From Senimuribacter intestinalis (GTDB lineage: Bacteria; Bacillota; Clostridia; Peptostreptococcales; Anaerovoracaceae), in assembly GCA_943192975.1 (NCBI GenBank), contig CALPCJ010000011.1, forward strand, positions 53,946 to 117,945: a stretch of DNA of 64,000 bases, written 5' to 3'. Within the stretch, counting starts at the first letter, position 1; each line of letters opens with the position of its first letter. This document shows positions 8,736 to 17,236 of the stretch, piece after piece. The notes under the pieces are model-generated. The model did not search any database and was not told where the DNA came from. It worked only from the letters and a program-made list of their open reading frames with translations. The position numbers and the translations under genes were made by a program.

Positions 8736-8906
8736 ATGGCTTATAAAATTACAGATGCTTGCATCAGCTGTGGCGCATGTGCTGCAGAATGTCCTGTAGA
8801 AGCTATCTCCGAAGGCGAAGGTACATATGTAATCGACGCAGACAAATGCATCGATTGCGGCGCTTGCGCTGGTGCTTGCCCGGTAGATGCTCCGGTAGAA
8901 GGTTAA
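8736..8906 (+). CDS. 2[4Fe-4S] bacterial ferredoxin
   Basis: A 56-aa clostridial-type electron carrier. Two cluster motifs are complete: CISCGACAAECP and CIDCGACAGACP. Start ATG 8736 follows AAGGAGG; upstream in-frame codons are not needed. It is monocistronic, bounded by its own promoter and a strong terminator, and is the only plus-strand gene in this part of the arm. It fits an obligately anaerobic host. Confidence 0.97.
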   Translation: MAYKITDACISCGACAAECPVEAISEGEGTYVIDADKCIDCGACAGACPVDAPVEG

Positions 8907-8925
8907 TCGAAAACTAACCAAACTG

Positions 8926-8965
8926 ATAAGGCTGTACCCAAAAGGGACAGCCTTATTTTCTTTTG
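8926..8965 (+). terminator. Terminator of ferredoxin
   Basis: Arms AAGGCTGT(A)CCC and GGGACAGCCTT, with one bulged A and an AAAA loop, are followed by ATTTTCTTTT. It lies between convergent ferredoxin and rex. Confidence 0.85.
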
Positions 8966-8981
8966 CCACGAAACAGCCGCC

Positions 8982-9662
8982 TTACTCTTCTCTTTCTTTC
9001 TCCTTCAGCGCTGTTTTCTTTTTCTGAATGTCGTTCATGTGATATGCTAAAGAGTGAAGGCTGTCAGAAAGATGTACATTTTCCAGCGCCACATGCTTTG
9101 GTACTTCAATATCTGTCGGCGCAAAATTCCAAATCCCCTTTACGCCGGCAAAAGAAAGCTTGTCCGCCACCTCCTGCGCATTTTCTCTGCTGACACAGAT
9201 GATTCCGATATCAATTTCTTCCTCTTCAACAAATTCCACAATATTTTCGTAGTCCATAATTTCCATTCCGTCAAGGTCTTTTCCTATCAGCGTTGGATTA
9301 ATCTCAAAAACACCGTAGACCTTAAATCCCTGCTTATGAAAATGGGTATATTTTGCAATTGCCTGTCCCAGATTGCCCGCCCCCATGATAACCATGCGGT
9401 ACTCTTTATCCAGACCTAAAATTGCGCTGATTTCGTCATAAAGCCCTTCTACGCTATAGCCGTAGCCCTGCTGTCCAAAACCTCCGAAGTTATTTAAGTC
9501 CTGACGAATCTGAGATGCTGTATAACCAATCAGATTGCTGAATTCTTTGGAGGAAATCTTTTCTACACCCTTTTTCTTAAGTTCAATGAGATAACGTCTG
9601 TATCTTGGCAGTCTCTTGATGACTGCGTTGGAAATCTTTGCATTTTTCATTTGACTAATCAT
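8982..9662 (-). CDS. rex: Redox-sensing transcriptional repressor Rex
   Basis: Senses the NADH/NAD+ ratio and represses fermentation and respiration genes. The N-terminal winged helix (KRLPRYRRYLIELKKKGVEKISSKEFSNLIGYTASQIRQDL in outline) is followed by a Rossmann domain with GAGNLGQAIA near residue 95. The 226-aa length is normal. ATG 9662 abuts the ribosome site; ATG 9650 (MKNAKIS) lies 12 nt from it. The true start is therefore uncertain by four codons. The gene stands alone between ferredoxin and acpP. No perfect Rex box was found nearby. Confidence 0.95.
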   Translation of the reverse strand: MISQMKNAKISNAVIKRLPRYRRYLIELKKKGVEKISSKEFSNLIGYTASQIRQDLNNFGGFGQQGYGYSVEGLYDEISAILGLDKEYRMVIMGAGNLGQAIAKYTHFHKQGFKVYGVFEINPTLIGKDLDGMEIMDYENIVEFVEEEEIDIGIICVSRENAQEVADKLSFAGVKGIWNFAPTDIEVPKHVALENVHLSDSLHSLAYHMNDIQKKKTALKEKEREE

Positions 9663-9698
9663 CCTCTCTCAAATCGTATCACTTTTCTTATGTTATTA

Positions 9699-9726
9699 CA
9701 AAAAAGCCCGCCATAGGCTGACGGGT
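9699..9726 (-). terminator. Terminator between acpP and rex
   Basis: Stem CCCGTC with GGCGGG (one G-U pair) is followed by CTTTTTTG on the minus strand, directly downstream of the acyl carrier protein gene. Confidence 0.75.
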
Positions 9727-9735
9727 TTTCCATAG

Positions 9736-9972
9736 TTATTCCTGTTCACAATTTTCTTCAACATATCTTACTAAATCGCCTACTAACTGGAACTTCTCTG
9801 CATCCTCGTCAGCAATCTCGATATCAAACTCATCTTCGATTGCCATAATAATTTCTACAGCGTCCAGAGAATCAGCCTCGAGATCCTTCATCATATTGGT
9901 ATCCATTGTTACCATAGATTCTTCTACATCCAGCTGATCCATAATAATCGATCTAATTTTATCAAAAGTCAT
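9736..9972 (-). CDS. acpP: Acyl carrier protein
   Basis: A 78-aa carrier of fatty-acyl intermediates. The phosphopantetheine attachment motif EADSLDAVEI contains the acceptor Ser (about residue 36). It is acidic, as expected. Start ATG 9972 is 6 nt from GGAGG; a TTG two codons upstream is too close. It has its own promoter and terminator and is not next to other fatty-acid genes, so a role in another acyl pathway is possible. Confidence 0.95.
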   Translation of the reverse strand: MTFDKIRSIIMDQLDVEESMVTMDTNMMKDLEADSLDAVEIIMAIEDEFDIEIADEDAEKFQLVGDLVRYVEENCEQE

Positions 9973-10010
9973 AACCAACCTCCATTTGTCGTTACATAAT
10001 TACAGAATTT

Positions 10011-10039
10011 ATTATAGTAGACTGCCCTATGTAATGCAA
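10011..10039 (-). promoter_or_regulatory. acpP promoter
   Basis: TTGCAT (4 of 6) and a perfect TATAAT are separated by 17 bp on the minus strand, about 40 nt upstream of the acpP start. Confidence 0.65.
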
Positions 10040-10065
10040 GAAAAATTTTGGAATTTCTTAGTTTT

Positions 10066-12012
10066 TTACTCCAATTCCATCCATTTTTCGTATGCATCCG
10101 CAAGCTCAGCCTGATATTTCTCGTTCTCCCCCGTTAATTCTGCCAAATACTGATGATTTGTCAGATTCGCTTCATCACACATTTTCAACTCATTTTCTGA
10201 AATCGCATTCTCCAGCTTTGCAATCAATACCTCAAGCCGTTCCTTTTCTCTGGCAATACGGCGTTCCTCCGCCTCCTGCTTCTTCTTTAATGCCCGTTCT
10301 TCGGCAGCACTCAGCTTTTGATCCTCTTCCTTGCTTAAAACCGGCTGTGCCTCCTTGTGACTCATTTCTTTGAGATACTTTTTCCCACTTTCCAGGGACG
10401 CCTTTTTTTCCACGTAATAATCATATGTACCAAGGTACTCTGTTAGTCCGGTCTTTTCCAGTTCTAAAATTCTAGTCGGAATTTTGTTGAGAAAATATCG
10501 GTCATGAGATACGACGATAACCGTTCCAGGGTAATCCAAAAGCGCCTCTTCAAAGACCTCCTTAGAATCGATATCAAGATGGTTCGTCGGTTCATCCAGA
10601 ATCAGTACATTAGCACCACTCATCATCAGTTTCAAAAGCGCCAGACGCGCTTTTTCTCCGCCGGAAAGAGAGCCCACCTGTAAAAACACCTGGTCGTTTT
10701 TAAATAAAAACCTTCCTAAAATAGAGCGGATTTCCGCATCTTTATACAGGCGATAGGAATCATGCACTTCGTCCATGACTGTAGCGCTGTCATCGAGCAA
10801 AAGCTGCCCCTGGTCGTAGTAGCCAAATGCTACGTTATGACCGATTTTCAGGTATCCGTCACTGGGCGAGAGCTCTTCCATCAGAATCCTAAGAAGTGTA
10901 GTCTTTCCCACGCCGTTAGGTCCCACGATGCAAATTCGCTCGCCCCGCTTGATATCAAAATTCACGTTGGCAAACAGGTCTTTTCGGCTGGCGCCAAAGC
11001 CAAAGGACTTTGCCAGATTTTCACCATAGAGCACATCATTTCCGCTCTGATACTCCTGGCGGAAACGAATCTTCATCTTACCCTGCTCCGCTTCCGGACG
11101 CTCCAGCCGTTCCAAATGTTCCAAACGCTTTTCTCTGGAAGCCGCACGCTTAGCAAGCTTTTCCGTGCCTCGCTCTTTAAACCTGCGAATCATATCTTCC
11201 TGCCTGCGAATTTCGGTCTGCTGCTTATTATATGCACGCATCTCCGCTTCCCGCAGGGCTCTTTTTTTCTCCGCAAAGGCAGAGTAGTTGCCGTCGTAGC
11301 ACCTAAGCTTATGGTGAGACACCTCAAAGATTCGGTTGGTCATCTGGTCCAGAAAATACCGGTCGTGGGAAACCATGACAATAGTCCCCTTATATCCCTT
11401 CAGATACTGTTCCAGCCACTTTAAAGTACCGATATCCAAATGGTTGGTCGGCTCATCCAAAAACAAAATGTCCGGTTTTTCAAGAAGCAGACACGCCAAA
11501 GCAAGGCGGGTTCTCTCACCACCGGAAAGAGTGCTGATTTTTTTGTCGTAGTACTCCGGTCCAAATGCCATACTGTTGAGAATGCCATACATCTCACTCT
11601 TGTATGCATAGCCGCCTTCATTTGCAAAAGCATCCTGCAGCTTTGCATACTGGTTCATCACGCAGCCGGCGGACGCCCCCATCTCGCTGATTTTCACGGA
11701 AAGCTCCGTCAGTTCCTGTTCCATCTCCTCGATGGGCTTAAAAATCTTCTGCACTTCCTCCAGCACCGTAGACTCTGCGTCGAAATTATTTTTTTGTTTC
11801 AAATAACCTATAGTTGCGCTTTGGGAGAGAAAAAACTGTCCGCCGTCAGCAGAAAGCTCCCCCGATAAAATATTCAAAAGGGTAGTCTTGCCAGCGCCGT
11901 TAGCACCCACAATACCCACTCTGTCTCCTTCATTGATATGGAAGGAAACCCCTTCCAAAATAATATCCACGCCATAGGTCTTCGTAATATCTTTTGCTGA
12001 TAAAACAATCAT
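10066..12012 (-). CDS. ABC-F family ATPase (YdiF/Uup-like), ribosome-associated
   Basis: A 648-aa soluble protein with two ABC cassettes and no membrane segment. Cassette 1 has Walker A GANGAGKTT, signature LSGGERTRLALA and Walker B ILFLDEPTNHLD. Cassette 2 has GPNGVGKTT, LSGGEKARLALL and LILDEPTNHLD. A charged linker (about residues 245-310) and a C-terminal coiled coil (about 560-648) complete the ABC-F layout. Family members act on the ribosomal E site, either as translation factors or in antibiotic protection. Nothing here marks it as a resistance determinant. Start ATG 12012 has GGAG upstream, 22 nt after tsaD, so it ends the tsa operon. Confidence 0.93.
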   Translation of the reverse strand: MIVLSAKDITKTYGVDIILEGVSFHINEGDRVGIVGANGAGKTTLLNILSGELSADGGQFFLSQSATIGYLKQKNNFDAESTVLEEVQKIFKPIEEMEQELTELSVKISEMGASAGCVMNQYAKLQDAFANEGGYAYKSEMYGILNSMAFGPEYYDKKISTLSGGERTRLALACLLLEKPDILFLDEPTNHLDIGTLKWLEQYLKGYKGTIVMVSHDRYFLDQMTNRIFEVSHHKLRCYDGNYSAFAEKKRALREAEMRAYNKQQTEIRRQEDMIRRFKERGTEKLAKRAASREKRLEHLERLERPEAEQGKMKIRFRQEYQSGNDVLYGENLAKSFGFGASRKDLFANVNFDIKRGERICIVGPNGVGKTTLLRILMEELSPSDGYLKIGHNVAFGYYDQGQLLLDDSATVMDEVHDSYRLYKDAEIRSILGRFLFKNDQVFLQVGSLSGGEKARLALLKLMMSGANVLILDEPTNHLDIDSKEVFEEALLDYPGTVIVVSHDRYFLNKIPTRILELEKTGLTEYLGTYDYYVEKKASLESGKKYLKEMSHKEAQPVLSKEEDQKLSAAEERALKKKQEAEERRIAREKERLEVLIAKLENAISENELKMCDEANLTNHQYLAELTGENEKYQAELADAYEKWMELE

Positions 12013-12034
12013 GTCATTACTCTCCTATCGCCAG

Positions 12035-13051
12035 TTAAATTGCCATGCTCGGATCCGCGTCCATATACAGGTCGCAAGCTCCGAACGCCTTGTATTTATA
12101 GTATGCAGCGCAGGCAATCATTGCTGCATTGTCAGTGCACAAAATCGGCTGGGGAATGTACAGACTCACCCCTGCGTCGTCACAAGCCTTCTGCAAATCC
12201 TGCCGCAGCTTGGAATTTGCTGCAACACCGCCTGCCAGCACTAGTTTATCCTGTTTTCTTTCCTTTACTGCTTCCATCGTCTTTGCCACGATTACATCAA
12301 TGACTGCTGCCTGAAAGCTCGCCGCCACATCCGGCACAGAAATCTCCCGTCCCGCCTGCCGCTCTGTATTCAAATAGTTCAGCACTGCTGTCTTCAGACC
12401 GCTGAAACTGAAATCCAGACTGCCTTTTTCCAGAAAAACCCTTTTAAAAGCAATCGCATCCGGATTTCCTTCTTTCGCCACTTTATCGATTTTCGGACCA
12501 CCTGGATAGCCGAGACCGATGACTCTAGCCACTTTATCATAAGCCTCACCCACTGCATCATCTCTGGTGCCGCCCAGCACTGTACAGCAGTTATAGTCCG
12601 TCATCTCCACAATATTGGTATGTCCGCCCGACACGATGAGACACATAAAAGGCGGTGCAAGCTGTGGATAAGCAATGAAATTAGCACTGATATGCCCATG
12701 CATGTGATTGACCCCCACCAGCGGAATATCTCTGGCAAAGGCAATCGCTTTGGCTGTTGCCACTCCCATGAGAAGCGCGCCGATCAGCCCAGGACCGTTG
12801 GTCACACCGATCAGGTCAATGTCGGAAAGGCTGACGCCCGCCTCAGCCAGCGCCTGATCGATGACGCCGTTGATATTCTCAAGATGATGGCGAGATGCAA
12901 TCTCAGGCACCACACCACCGAAAGCTGTATGAATATCAATTTGTGATGAAATAATATTGCTGAGCACCTTTCTGCCGTCCGCCAAGATTGCCACCGATGT
13001 TTCATCACAGCTGGACTCAATGCCCATGGTCAAAAATGTTCCGTCTTTCAT
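12035..13051 (-). CDS. tsaD: tRNA N6-adenosine threonylcarbamoyltransferase TsaD
   Basis: Catalytic subunit that transfers threonylcarbamoyl to A37 of ANN-decoding tRNAs. The metal site HMHGH (about residues 110-115) and the ASKH-fold signature VSGGHTN are present. It is 338 aa, full length. Start ATG 13051 follows GAGG at 7 nt. tsaE, tsaB and rimI are upstream in the same operon; a small Cys-rich gene lies between rimI and tsaD. Confidence 0.97.
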   Translation of the reverse strand: MKDGTFLTMGIESSCDETSVAILADGRKVLSNIISSQIDIHTAFGGVVPEIASRHHLENINGVIDQALAEAGVSLSDIDLIGVTNGPGLIGALLMGVATAKAIAFARDIPLVGVNHMHGHISANFIAYPQLAPPFMCLIVSGGHTNIVEMTDYNCCTVLGGTRDDAVGEAYDKVARVIGLGYPGGPKIDKVAKEGNPDAIAFKRVFLEKGSLDFSFSGLKTAVLNYLNTERQAGREISVPDVAASFQAAVIDVIVAKTMEAVKERKQDKLVLAGGVAANSKLRQDLQKACDDAGVSLYIPQPILCTDNAAMIACAAYYKYKAFGACDLYMDADPSMAI

Positions 13052-13079
13052 TACTCTTCCTCTAATTTCTATTCCAACA

Positions 13080-13256
13080 TCACTTTACCATGCAGCGGTC
13101 GTCATGTCCAAGGTGCCTGCAGTTCTCACAGGACTGGTAGTCCGCCATGGTAAACGTGTCAAAGTCGTATCTGCGTTCAAATCTGTTGCAATGGGTGCAA
13201 ATTTCCATCAAATCCCCATATCTGTCAATGTCATCATAAGGTAAATTCTGTTCCAT
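13080..13256 (-). CDS. Small cysteine-rich protein, probable zinc ribbon
   Basis: A 58-aa reading frame fills most of the gap between rimI and tsaD. It starts at ATG 13256 with a strong AAGGAGG at 8 nt. It encodes MEQNLPYDDIDRYG at the start and then two Cys pairs (CTHC and CENC) plus a late Cys, as in a zinc knuckle, with a CRHLGHDDRC tail. It ends 29 nt before tsaD. I do not recognise the family. The ribosome site, position and Cys spacing make it a likely real gene, perhaps linked to the tsa operon. Confidence 0.72.
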   Translation of the reverse strand: MEQNLPYDDIDRYGDLMEICTHCNRFERRYDFDTFTMADYQSCENCRHLGHDDRCMVK

Positions 13257-13323
13257 GCTGTTTTCCTCCTTATTACCTGGTTACCGGTATTTTTACCGTC
13301 TCCAAGAGGAAATATACAAGGGT

Positions 13324-13767
13324 TTATCTTCGCCACATGATGATGGCATCTTCTCCGTTATCCTCATAATAACCTTTGCGAAGTCCCTCCTCCGCAAAGC
13401 CAAATTTCTTATACAGTCCGATGGCAGGCGCATTGCCTGCCCTTACTTCCAAGGTGTGCGCCTTAACACCCTGTTTGCCTGTCACATCAATCATAGTTCC
13501 TATCAAAGCCATGCCGATATGTTTTCTGCGAAAGTCCGGTGACACGGCGACATTGGTAATGTGCCCCTCATCCACGATAGACCATACGCCTACATAACCG
13601 ACAACTCTGCTGTCCACCTCCGCTACGATATAAAGCGCAAGAGGATTTTCCGAAAGCTCGTAAGCAAGAGACTCTCTGGACCAGGGAACCGCAAAACACT
13701 GCTGCTCCAAAAGCTCCATCTGATCCACATCTGAGGGCACGCCTTTTCTCAAAATCAGCTCTGCCAT
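13324..13767 (-). CDS. rimI: Ribosomal protein alanine N-acetyltransferase RimI (GNAT)
   Basis: A 147-aa GNAT acetyltransferase. The acetyl-CoA loop region reads VSPDFRRKHIGMALIG (Q/RxxGxG/A type), followed by VRAGNAPAIGLYKKFGF, the classic RimI motif. It normally acetylates ribosomal protein S18; in this lineage the true target is unproven. It begins 3 nt after tsaB with GAGG at 6 nt, so it is tightly coupled. Confidence 0.93.
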   Translation of the reverse strand: MAELILRKGVPSDVDQMELLEQQCFAVPWSRESLAYELSENPLALYIVAEVDSRVVGYVGVWSIVDEGHITNVAVSPDFRRKHIGMALIGTMIDVTGKQGVKAHTLEVRAGNAPAIGLYKKFGFAEEGLRKGYYEDNGEDAIIMWRR

Positions 13768-13770
13768 CTC

Positions 13771-14568
13771 TTACCTCGCCTTAAAGCGCGCCATCTTCGC
13801 CGCACGCTCTTTCTCCAGAGTTCCGTCCTTCAGCTTCTGTTCTGCTTCTGTCGCCCGCATATATTCAGGCAGAAGCTGGGCAAAAGGCAGTATCTCCCCC
13901 GCCTTAAACTTTTCCAGTGCGCAAAGTGCCGTCATGGACGCCAGCTGATATCTTTCTTCTTTGTCGGCAAATGCAACTTGCACTGCGCCATACTTTTTCG
14001 CCATATCCGCCGCAAAAGCAGCAAGCTCCTTCTCATAAGCGTCAATGCCGTCGCCGTAAACTTTTACGCTCATCGCCTGCGGCATACCGCAAGGAAGTTC
14101 ACTGCGCTGCGCCTCTAAATATCGGTCCAGCGCCTCAAAACAATCCGTCAGCATATAGGGTCCGCTCTTTAAAATATCTGCGCCATTTTCATCATAAATG
14201 CCGCCATATACCTGTCCTCTTCGTGCATTGAAAAGAACCATGACAGCAGCACTTCCGTCACACTTTGTCTTGAAAGAATCCAAAGTCGGCACCGAGACAG
14301 CCGGAATGGAAAGAGCCTGGCAAATAGCCCGCGCCGAGGCCACACCGATTCGAATGCCCGTAAAAGAACCCGGTCCAACCGAAGCGGCAACTGCCGCAAG
14401 ATCTGATTTTGCAGCACCCTTTTCATCAAGGAGCGCCTGCGCCATCGGCATTAAATCCTTCAGATGGTTCATTTCTTCCGCAGAAATTTTGCAGAAAACT
14501 TCTCCCTTTTCATCTATAAGAGCCGCTGAGCCCTTTGGACCTGTGGTCTCGATTGCTAAAATGTACAT
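13771..14568 (-). CDS. tsaB: TsaB, partner of TsaD in tRNA t6A synthesis
   Basis: An inactive ASKH paralogue that scaffolds TsaD. Start ATG 14568 (MYILAIETTGPKGSAAL) overlaps tsaE by 13 nt. The conserved GPGSFTGIRIGVASARA motif lies near residue 70. At 265 aa it is somewhat longer than many homologs because of a charged C-terminal tail (EAEQKLKDGTLEKERAAKM). It sits in the tsaE-tsaB-rimI-tsaD order common in Firmicutes. Confidence 0.95.
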   Translation of the reverse strand: MYILAIETTGPKGSAALIDEKGEVFCKISAEEMNHLKDLMPMAQALLDEKGAAKSDLAAVAASVGPGSFTGIRIGVASARAICQALSIPAVSVPTLDSFKTKCDGSAAVMVLFNARRGQVYGGIYDENGADILKSGPYMLTDCFEALDRYLEAQRSELPCGMPQAMSVKVYGDGIDAYEKELAAFAADMAKKYGAVQVAFADKEERYQLASMTALCALEKFKAGEILPFAQLLPEYMRATEAEQKLKDGTLEKERAAKMARFKAR

Positions 14569-14975
14569 TGATAAATCCGCTCTCCTTCGTTTTCGCCATA
14601 CTCGATGAAAATACACAAGGTCTCATCAGGTAAAATCTCTGCTACCTGATCCGCCCATTCCAAAATGGATACACCCTGTCCATAAAAGTATTCCTCTGCG
14701 CCGATATCAAACAGCTGCGCGGCGCTTTCAAGGCGGTACACGTCAAAATGATACAAGGGCATTCTGCCGGAGTAATACTCTTTGACAATTGTAAAAGTAG
14801 GGCTTGTGAGCATTTCTCTCACCCCAAGCCCTTCTGCTATGTATTTGGTTAACGTCGTCTTTCCCGTGCCCAGATTGCCAATCAGCGCAATGACAGTGCC
14901 CGGTTTTAGGCTCTTCGCAAGTTCATAGCCAAAAGCCTTCGTATCCGCTTCGTTTCTGATAATAATTTCTCTCAT
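14556..14975 (-). CDS. tsaE: TsaE, ATPase of tRNA t6A synthesis
   Basis: A 139-aa P-loop protein; Walker A is GNLGTGKTT, followed by the typical LTSPTFTIVKEY and FDVYRLE segments. Start ATG 14975 (MREIIIRNEADT) follows GAGG at 5 nt; an upstream TTG-type extension would run into the preceding permease gene. The 3' end overlaps tsaB. Confidence 0.95.
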   Translation of the reverse strand: MREIIIRNEADTKAFGYELAKSLKPGTVIALIGNLGTGKTTLTKYIAEGLGVREMLTSPTFTIVKEYYSGRMPLYHFDVYRLESAAQLFDIGAEEYFYGQGVSILEWADQVAEILPDETLCIFIEYGENEGERIYQCTF

Positions 14976-14991
14976 AATTTCCTCAAAGGCT

Positions 14992-15531
14992 TTACGCTTT
15001 GTGCAAAAATCCTGAAATCCGCTTATATACAAGGAAGGTGACGATTGCATTAAGCCCCGCCTTTAAAATATTAAAAGGAATAATGACAGGAATTAACATA
15101 CCCACAACCACCTTTGTCGGCACGCCCATAAACGCCGGCGTCACAAAATAATTAAACACTACCATAGCAGCTACCGTTACTAAAACACCTGCTACCAGTG
15201 CAATTACAGCCTCTTTCTTGGTTTTTTTGTGCCTGTACAGACAGCCTGCAACGATGACAAAAAGTCCCGTAGCCAGCATGTGCATGAGAAATCCATACAC
15301 GCCGGAGCCGCCCAGCATAAAAGCCTGAATCAGACTGACAATTAAAGTTACCAAAAGACCTGCAATTGGTCCAAAGGCAAAGGTTGTGATATAAATTGGA
15401 ATATCGGCTGGGTCATACTCCAAAAACGGTGCTGGCGGAAATGGGATTCTGATTAAAAGTACCAGAACACAAGATAATACCACCATCATGGCAAGCTTCG
15501 CAAGCTGTGCCGTCGTTAATTTATTCTTCAT
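14992..15531 (-). CDS. ECF transporter substrate-binding (S) component, RibU-like
   Basis: A 179-aa membrane protein with about six segments. The stretch FLEYDPADIPIYITTFAFGPIAG resembles RibU/YpaA riboflavin S components, so flavin uptake is the best guess. No ECF ATPase or T component is adjacent; S subunits commonly share a module encoded elsewhere. Its start ATGA overlaps the stop of the M20 dipeptidase gene by 4 nt. No FMN riboswitch was seen upstream. Confidence 0.78.
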   Translation of the reverse strand: MKNKLTTAQLAKLAMMVVLSCVLVLLIRIPFPPAPFLEYDPADIPIYITTFAFGPIAGLLVTLIVSLIQAFMLGGSGVYGFLMHMLATGLFVIVAGCLYRHKKTKKEAVIALVAGVLVTVAAMVVFNYFVTPAFMGVPTKVVVGMLIPVIIPFNILKAGLNAIVTFLVYKRISGFLHKA

Positions 15532-16970
15532 TCTTCCTCCGTAAATGTAAAATCTTCCTGCGTCAGCTGATAAATCGCCTCCGCATAAATCTTTGTCATA
15601 GTCATAAATCGATCTATGGAAATACGTTCGTCTTTCTGGTGCATGCGGTCTTCATCCCCCGGAAAAATTCCGCCGAAAGCAATGATGTTCTTTGCCGCTT
15701 TGGCATAAGTACCGCCGCCGATGACGATAGGCTTGCTTTCTGTATCGCCGGTATGCTTCTGATAAATGCCCACTAAAGTCTTTATCATCGGACTGTCCGG
15801 CGCCATATAGACAGACGGTTTTCCAGAAACTTTAATCAGCCCCATGTCGTATTCATTCAGTGTTGGCAAAATTCCTTCGTAGACCTGCTCTTCTGTTACT
15901 GTGACCGGATATCTTACATTGATATTTAAAGTGATAGAGCCTTTGTCATAGTGCACAAGACCCACATTCAATGTCAGCTTGCCCGACTGCGCATCTTCAA
16001 ATCCGCAGCCAAGGTTCTTACCGTTGACATCAAAACCGATGTATCTCCGATAAAAATCAAAAAATACATTAAGTTCATCGCTGGAAAAATTCAGATTTCC
16101 TAAAAATTCCATCATGACGGAAATAGCATTCACGCCTGCCTGCGGATATGCCCCGTGAGCAGACTTGCCTTCCACGGTGATTTCTAAGGACTTTCCAACA
16201 CCCTTGGTATTGATCTTAAATCCTCTTTCTGTGCGGAAAGACGCAGCCAGTTCTTTAATCTGGCTGTAAGTTTCAGAACTGTCACTGTTTACCACCGCTC
16301 TGGCTTTTTCTGCCACCATGTTGGTTGCACTGCCTCCGCTTAAGCTGCGCAAAGTCAAACCGCCGGACTGCTTAGGAAGCTTTCTGGCAATCTCAAAGAC
16401 CATCATGCCCTTTTCGCCGTTGAGCGCAGGAAAATCCGCATCCGGTGTAAATCCGTAATCCGGCATAGGCTGACGAGCAAAATAGTATTCCATGCCTTTC
16501 CATTCGGTTTCTTCATCCAGCCCTACAATCAGCCGCACTTTCTTTGCCGGCTCATAGCCCGCATCTTTCAGCGCCTTCATGGCATAAAGGGCTGCCACCA
16601 TAGGTCCCTTGTCATCTAGGGTTCCCCGTCCATAAATGTATCCGTCCGATACCGCTGCGCTATAAGGCGCAAAACTCCAGCCCTCTCCTTCGGGCACCAC
16701 ATCCAGATGTCCCAGAATTCCAACGGTTTCCGTCCCCTGACCGAAGTCCACGTGCCCGCCATAGTTATCTATATTTTGGGTTTCAAAGCCCAGTTCTTTC
16801 GCTTTTTTTAAAAAACACGCAAAAGCATCCTGTACACCTTCCCCAAAGGGAAAAAGTTCTCCCTCTCTGGTAGTCACAGGATCTGAAACGACACTTTTGA
16901 TAGACACAAGGTCTTGCAGCGTTTCAATCTGCAAGTCCTTGTTTAGGTCTATATTTTTGATATAATCCAT
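15528..16970 (-). CDS. M20 family dipeptidase (PepV-like)
   Basis: A 480-aa cytosolic dinuclear zinc peptidase. Metal ligands are visible in GHLDVVPEGEGW (His), GRGTLDDKGP (Asp), GLDEETEW (Glu pair) and DADFP, with the late His in EDRMHQKDE. It includes the large lid insertion usual for PepV/Sapep. It starts at ATG 16970, overlapping the nifU-like stop by 1 nt (TAATG). It probably cleaves imported dipeptides. Confidence 0.92.
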   Translation of the reverse strand: MDYIKNIDLNKDLQIETLQDLVSIKSVVSDPVTTREGELFPFGEGVQDAFACFLKKAKELGFETQNIDNYGGHVDFGQGTETVGILGHLDVVPEGEGWSFAPYSAAVSDGYIYGRGTLDDKGPMVAALYAMKALKDAGYEPAKKVRLIVGLDEETEWKGMEYYFARQPMPDYGFTPDADFPALNGEKGMMVFEIARKLPKQSGGLTLRSLSGGSATNMVAEKARAVVNSDSSETYSQIKELAASFRTERGFKINTKGVGKSLEITVEGKSAHGAYPQAGVNAISVMMEFLGNLNFSSDELNVFFDFYRRYIGFDVNGKNLGCGFEDAQSGKLTLNVGLVHYDKGSITLNINVRYPVTVTEEQVYEGILPTLNEYDMGLIKVSGKPSVYMAPDSPMIKTLVGIYQKHTGDTESKPIVIGGGTYAKAAKNIIAFGGIFPGDEDRMHQKDERISIDRFMTMTKIYAEAIYQLTQEDFTFTEEE

Positions 16971-17194
16971 TAGTCTACTGCTTCCACTCCGGCAATTTCT
17001 GGATAGCTTTCCTTCAGAACCTTTTCTACGATTCCTTTTAAAGTCATTCTTGCACCAGGGCAGCCAGCGCAGTGTCCCTGCAGTCTTACTTTTACAATGT
17101 TGTCTGCAGTCAGTTCTACGAATTCAATATCTCCGCCGTCTCTCTGCAGAATTGGTCTGATTGTATTCAGCGCATCTTTAATCTTCTGTTCCAT
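16970..17194 (-). CDS. NifU-like C-terminal domain protein (Fe-S scaffold)
   Basis: A 74-aa single NifU-C domain; CAGCPGARMTLK carries the CxxC that binds an Fe-S cluster or iron. RPILQRDGGDIEFVEL is the family N-terminal motif. It heads the operon that continues through pepV and tsa, with AAGGAG 9 nt before ATG 17194. It probably assists Fe-S assembly. Confidence 0.93.
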   Translation of the reverse strand: MEQKIKDALNTIRPILQRDGGDIEFVELTADNIVKVRLQGHCAGCPGARMTLKGIVEKVLKESYPEIAGVEAVD

Positions 17195-17236
17195 TTAAAA
17201 AATCTCCTTTATATTAAATTTAATTGTTTAACTAGA

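Noticed and set aside
8598..8969. 123-codon minus-strand open frame over ferredoxin
   Set aside because: Antisense to the ferredoxin gene and its promoter; composition is Ser/Ala-rich nonsense.
10762..11424. 220-codon plus-strand open frame
   Set aside because: Lies wholly antisense to the clear ABC-F gene, with no ribosome site and no family resemblance.
10066..12012. ABC-F gene called as an antibiotic-resistance determinant
   Set aside because: It sits in a core housekeeping operon and looks like the general YdiF/Uup type; nothing indicates ribosome protection.
14992..15531. FMN riboswitch expected for a RibU-like gene
   Set aside because: The gene overlaps the upstream dipeptidase gene by 4 nt, leaving no leader, and no riboswitch-like fold was seen near the operon start.
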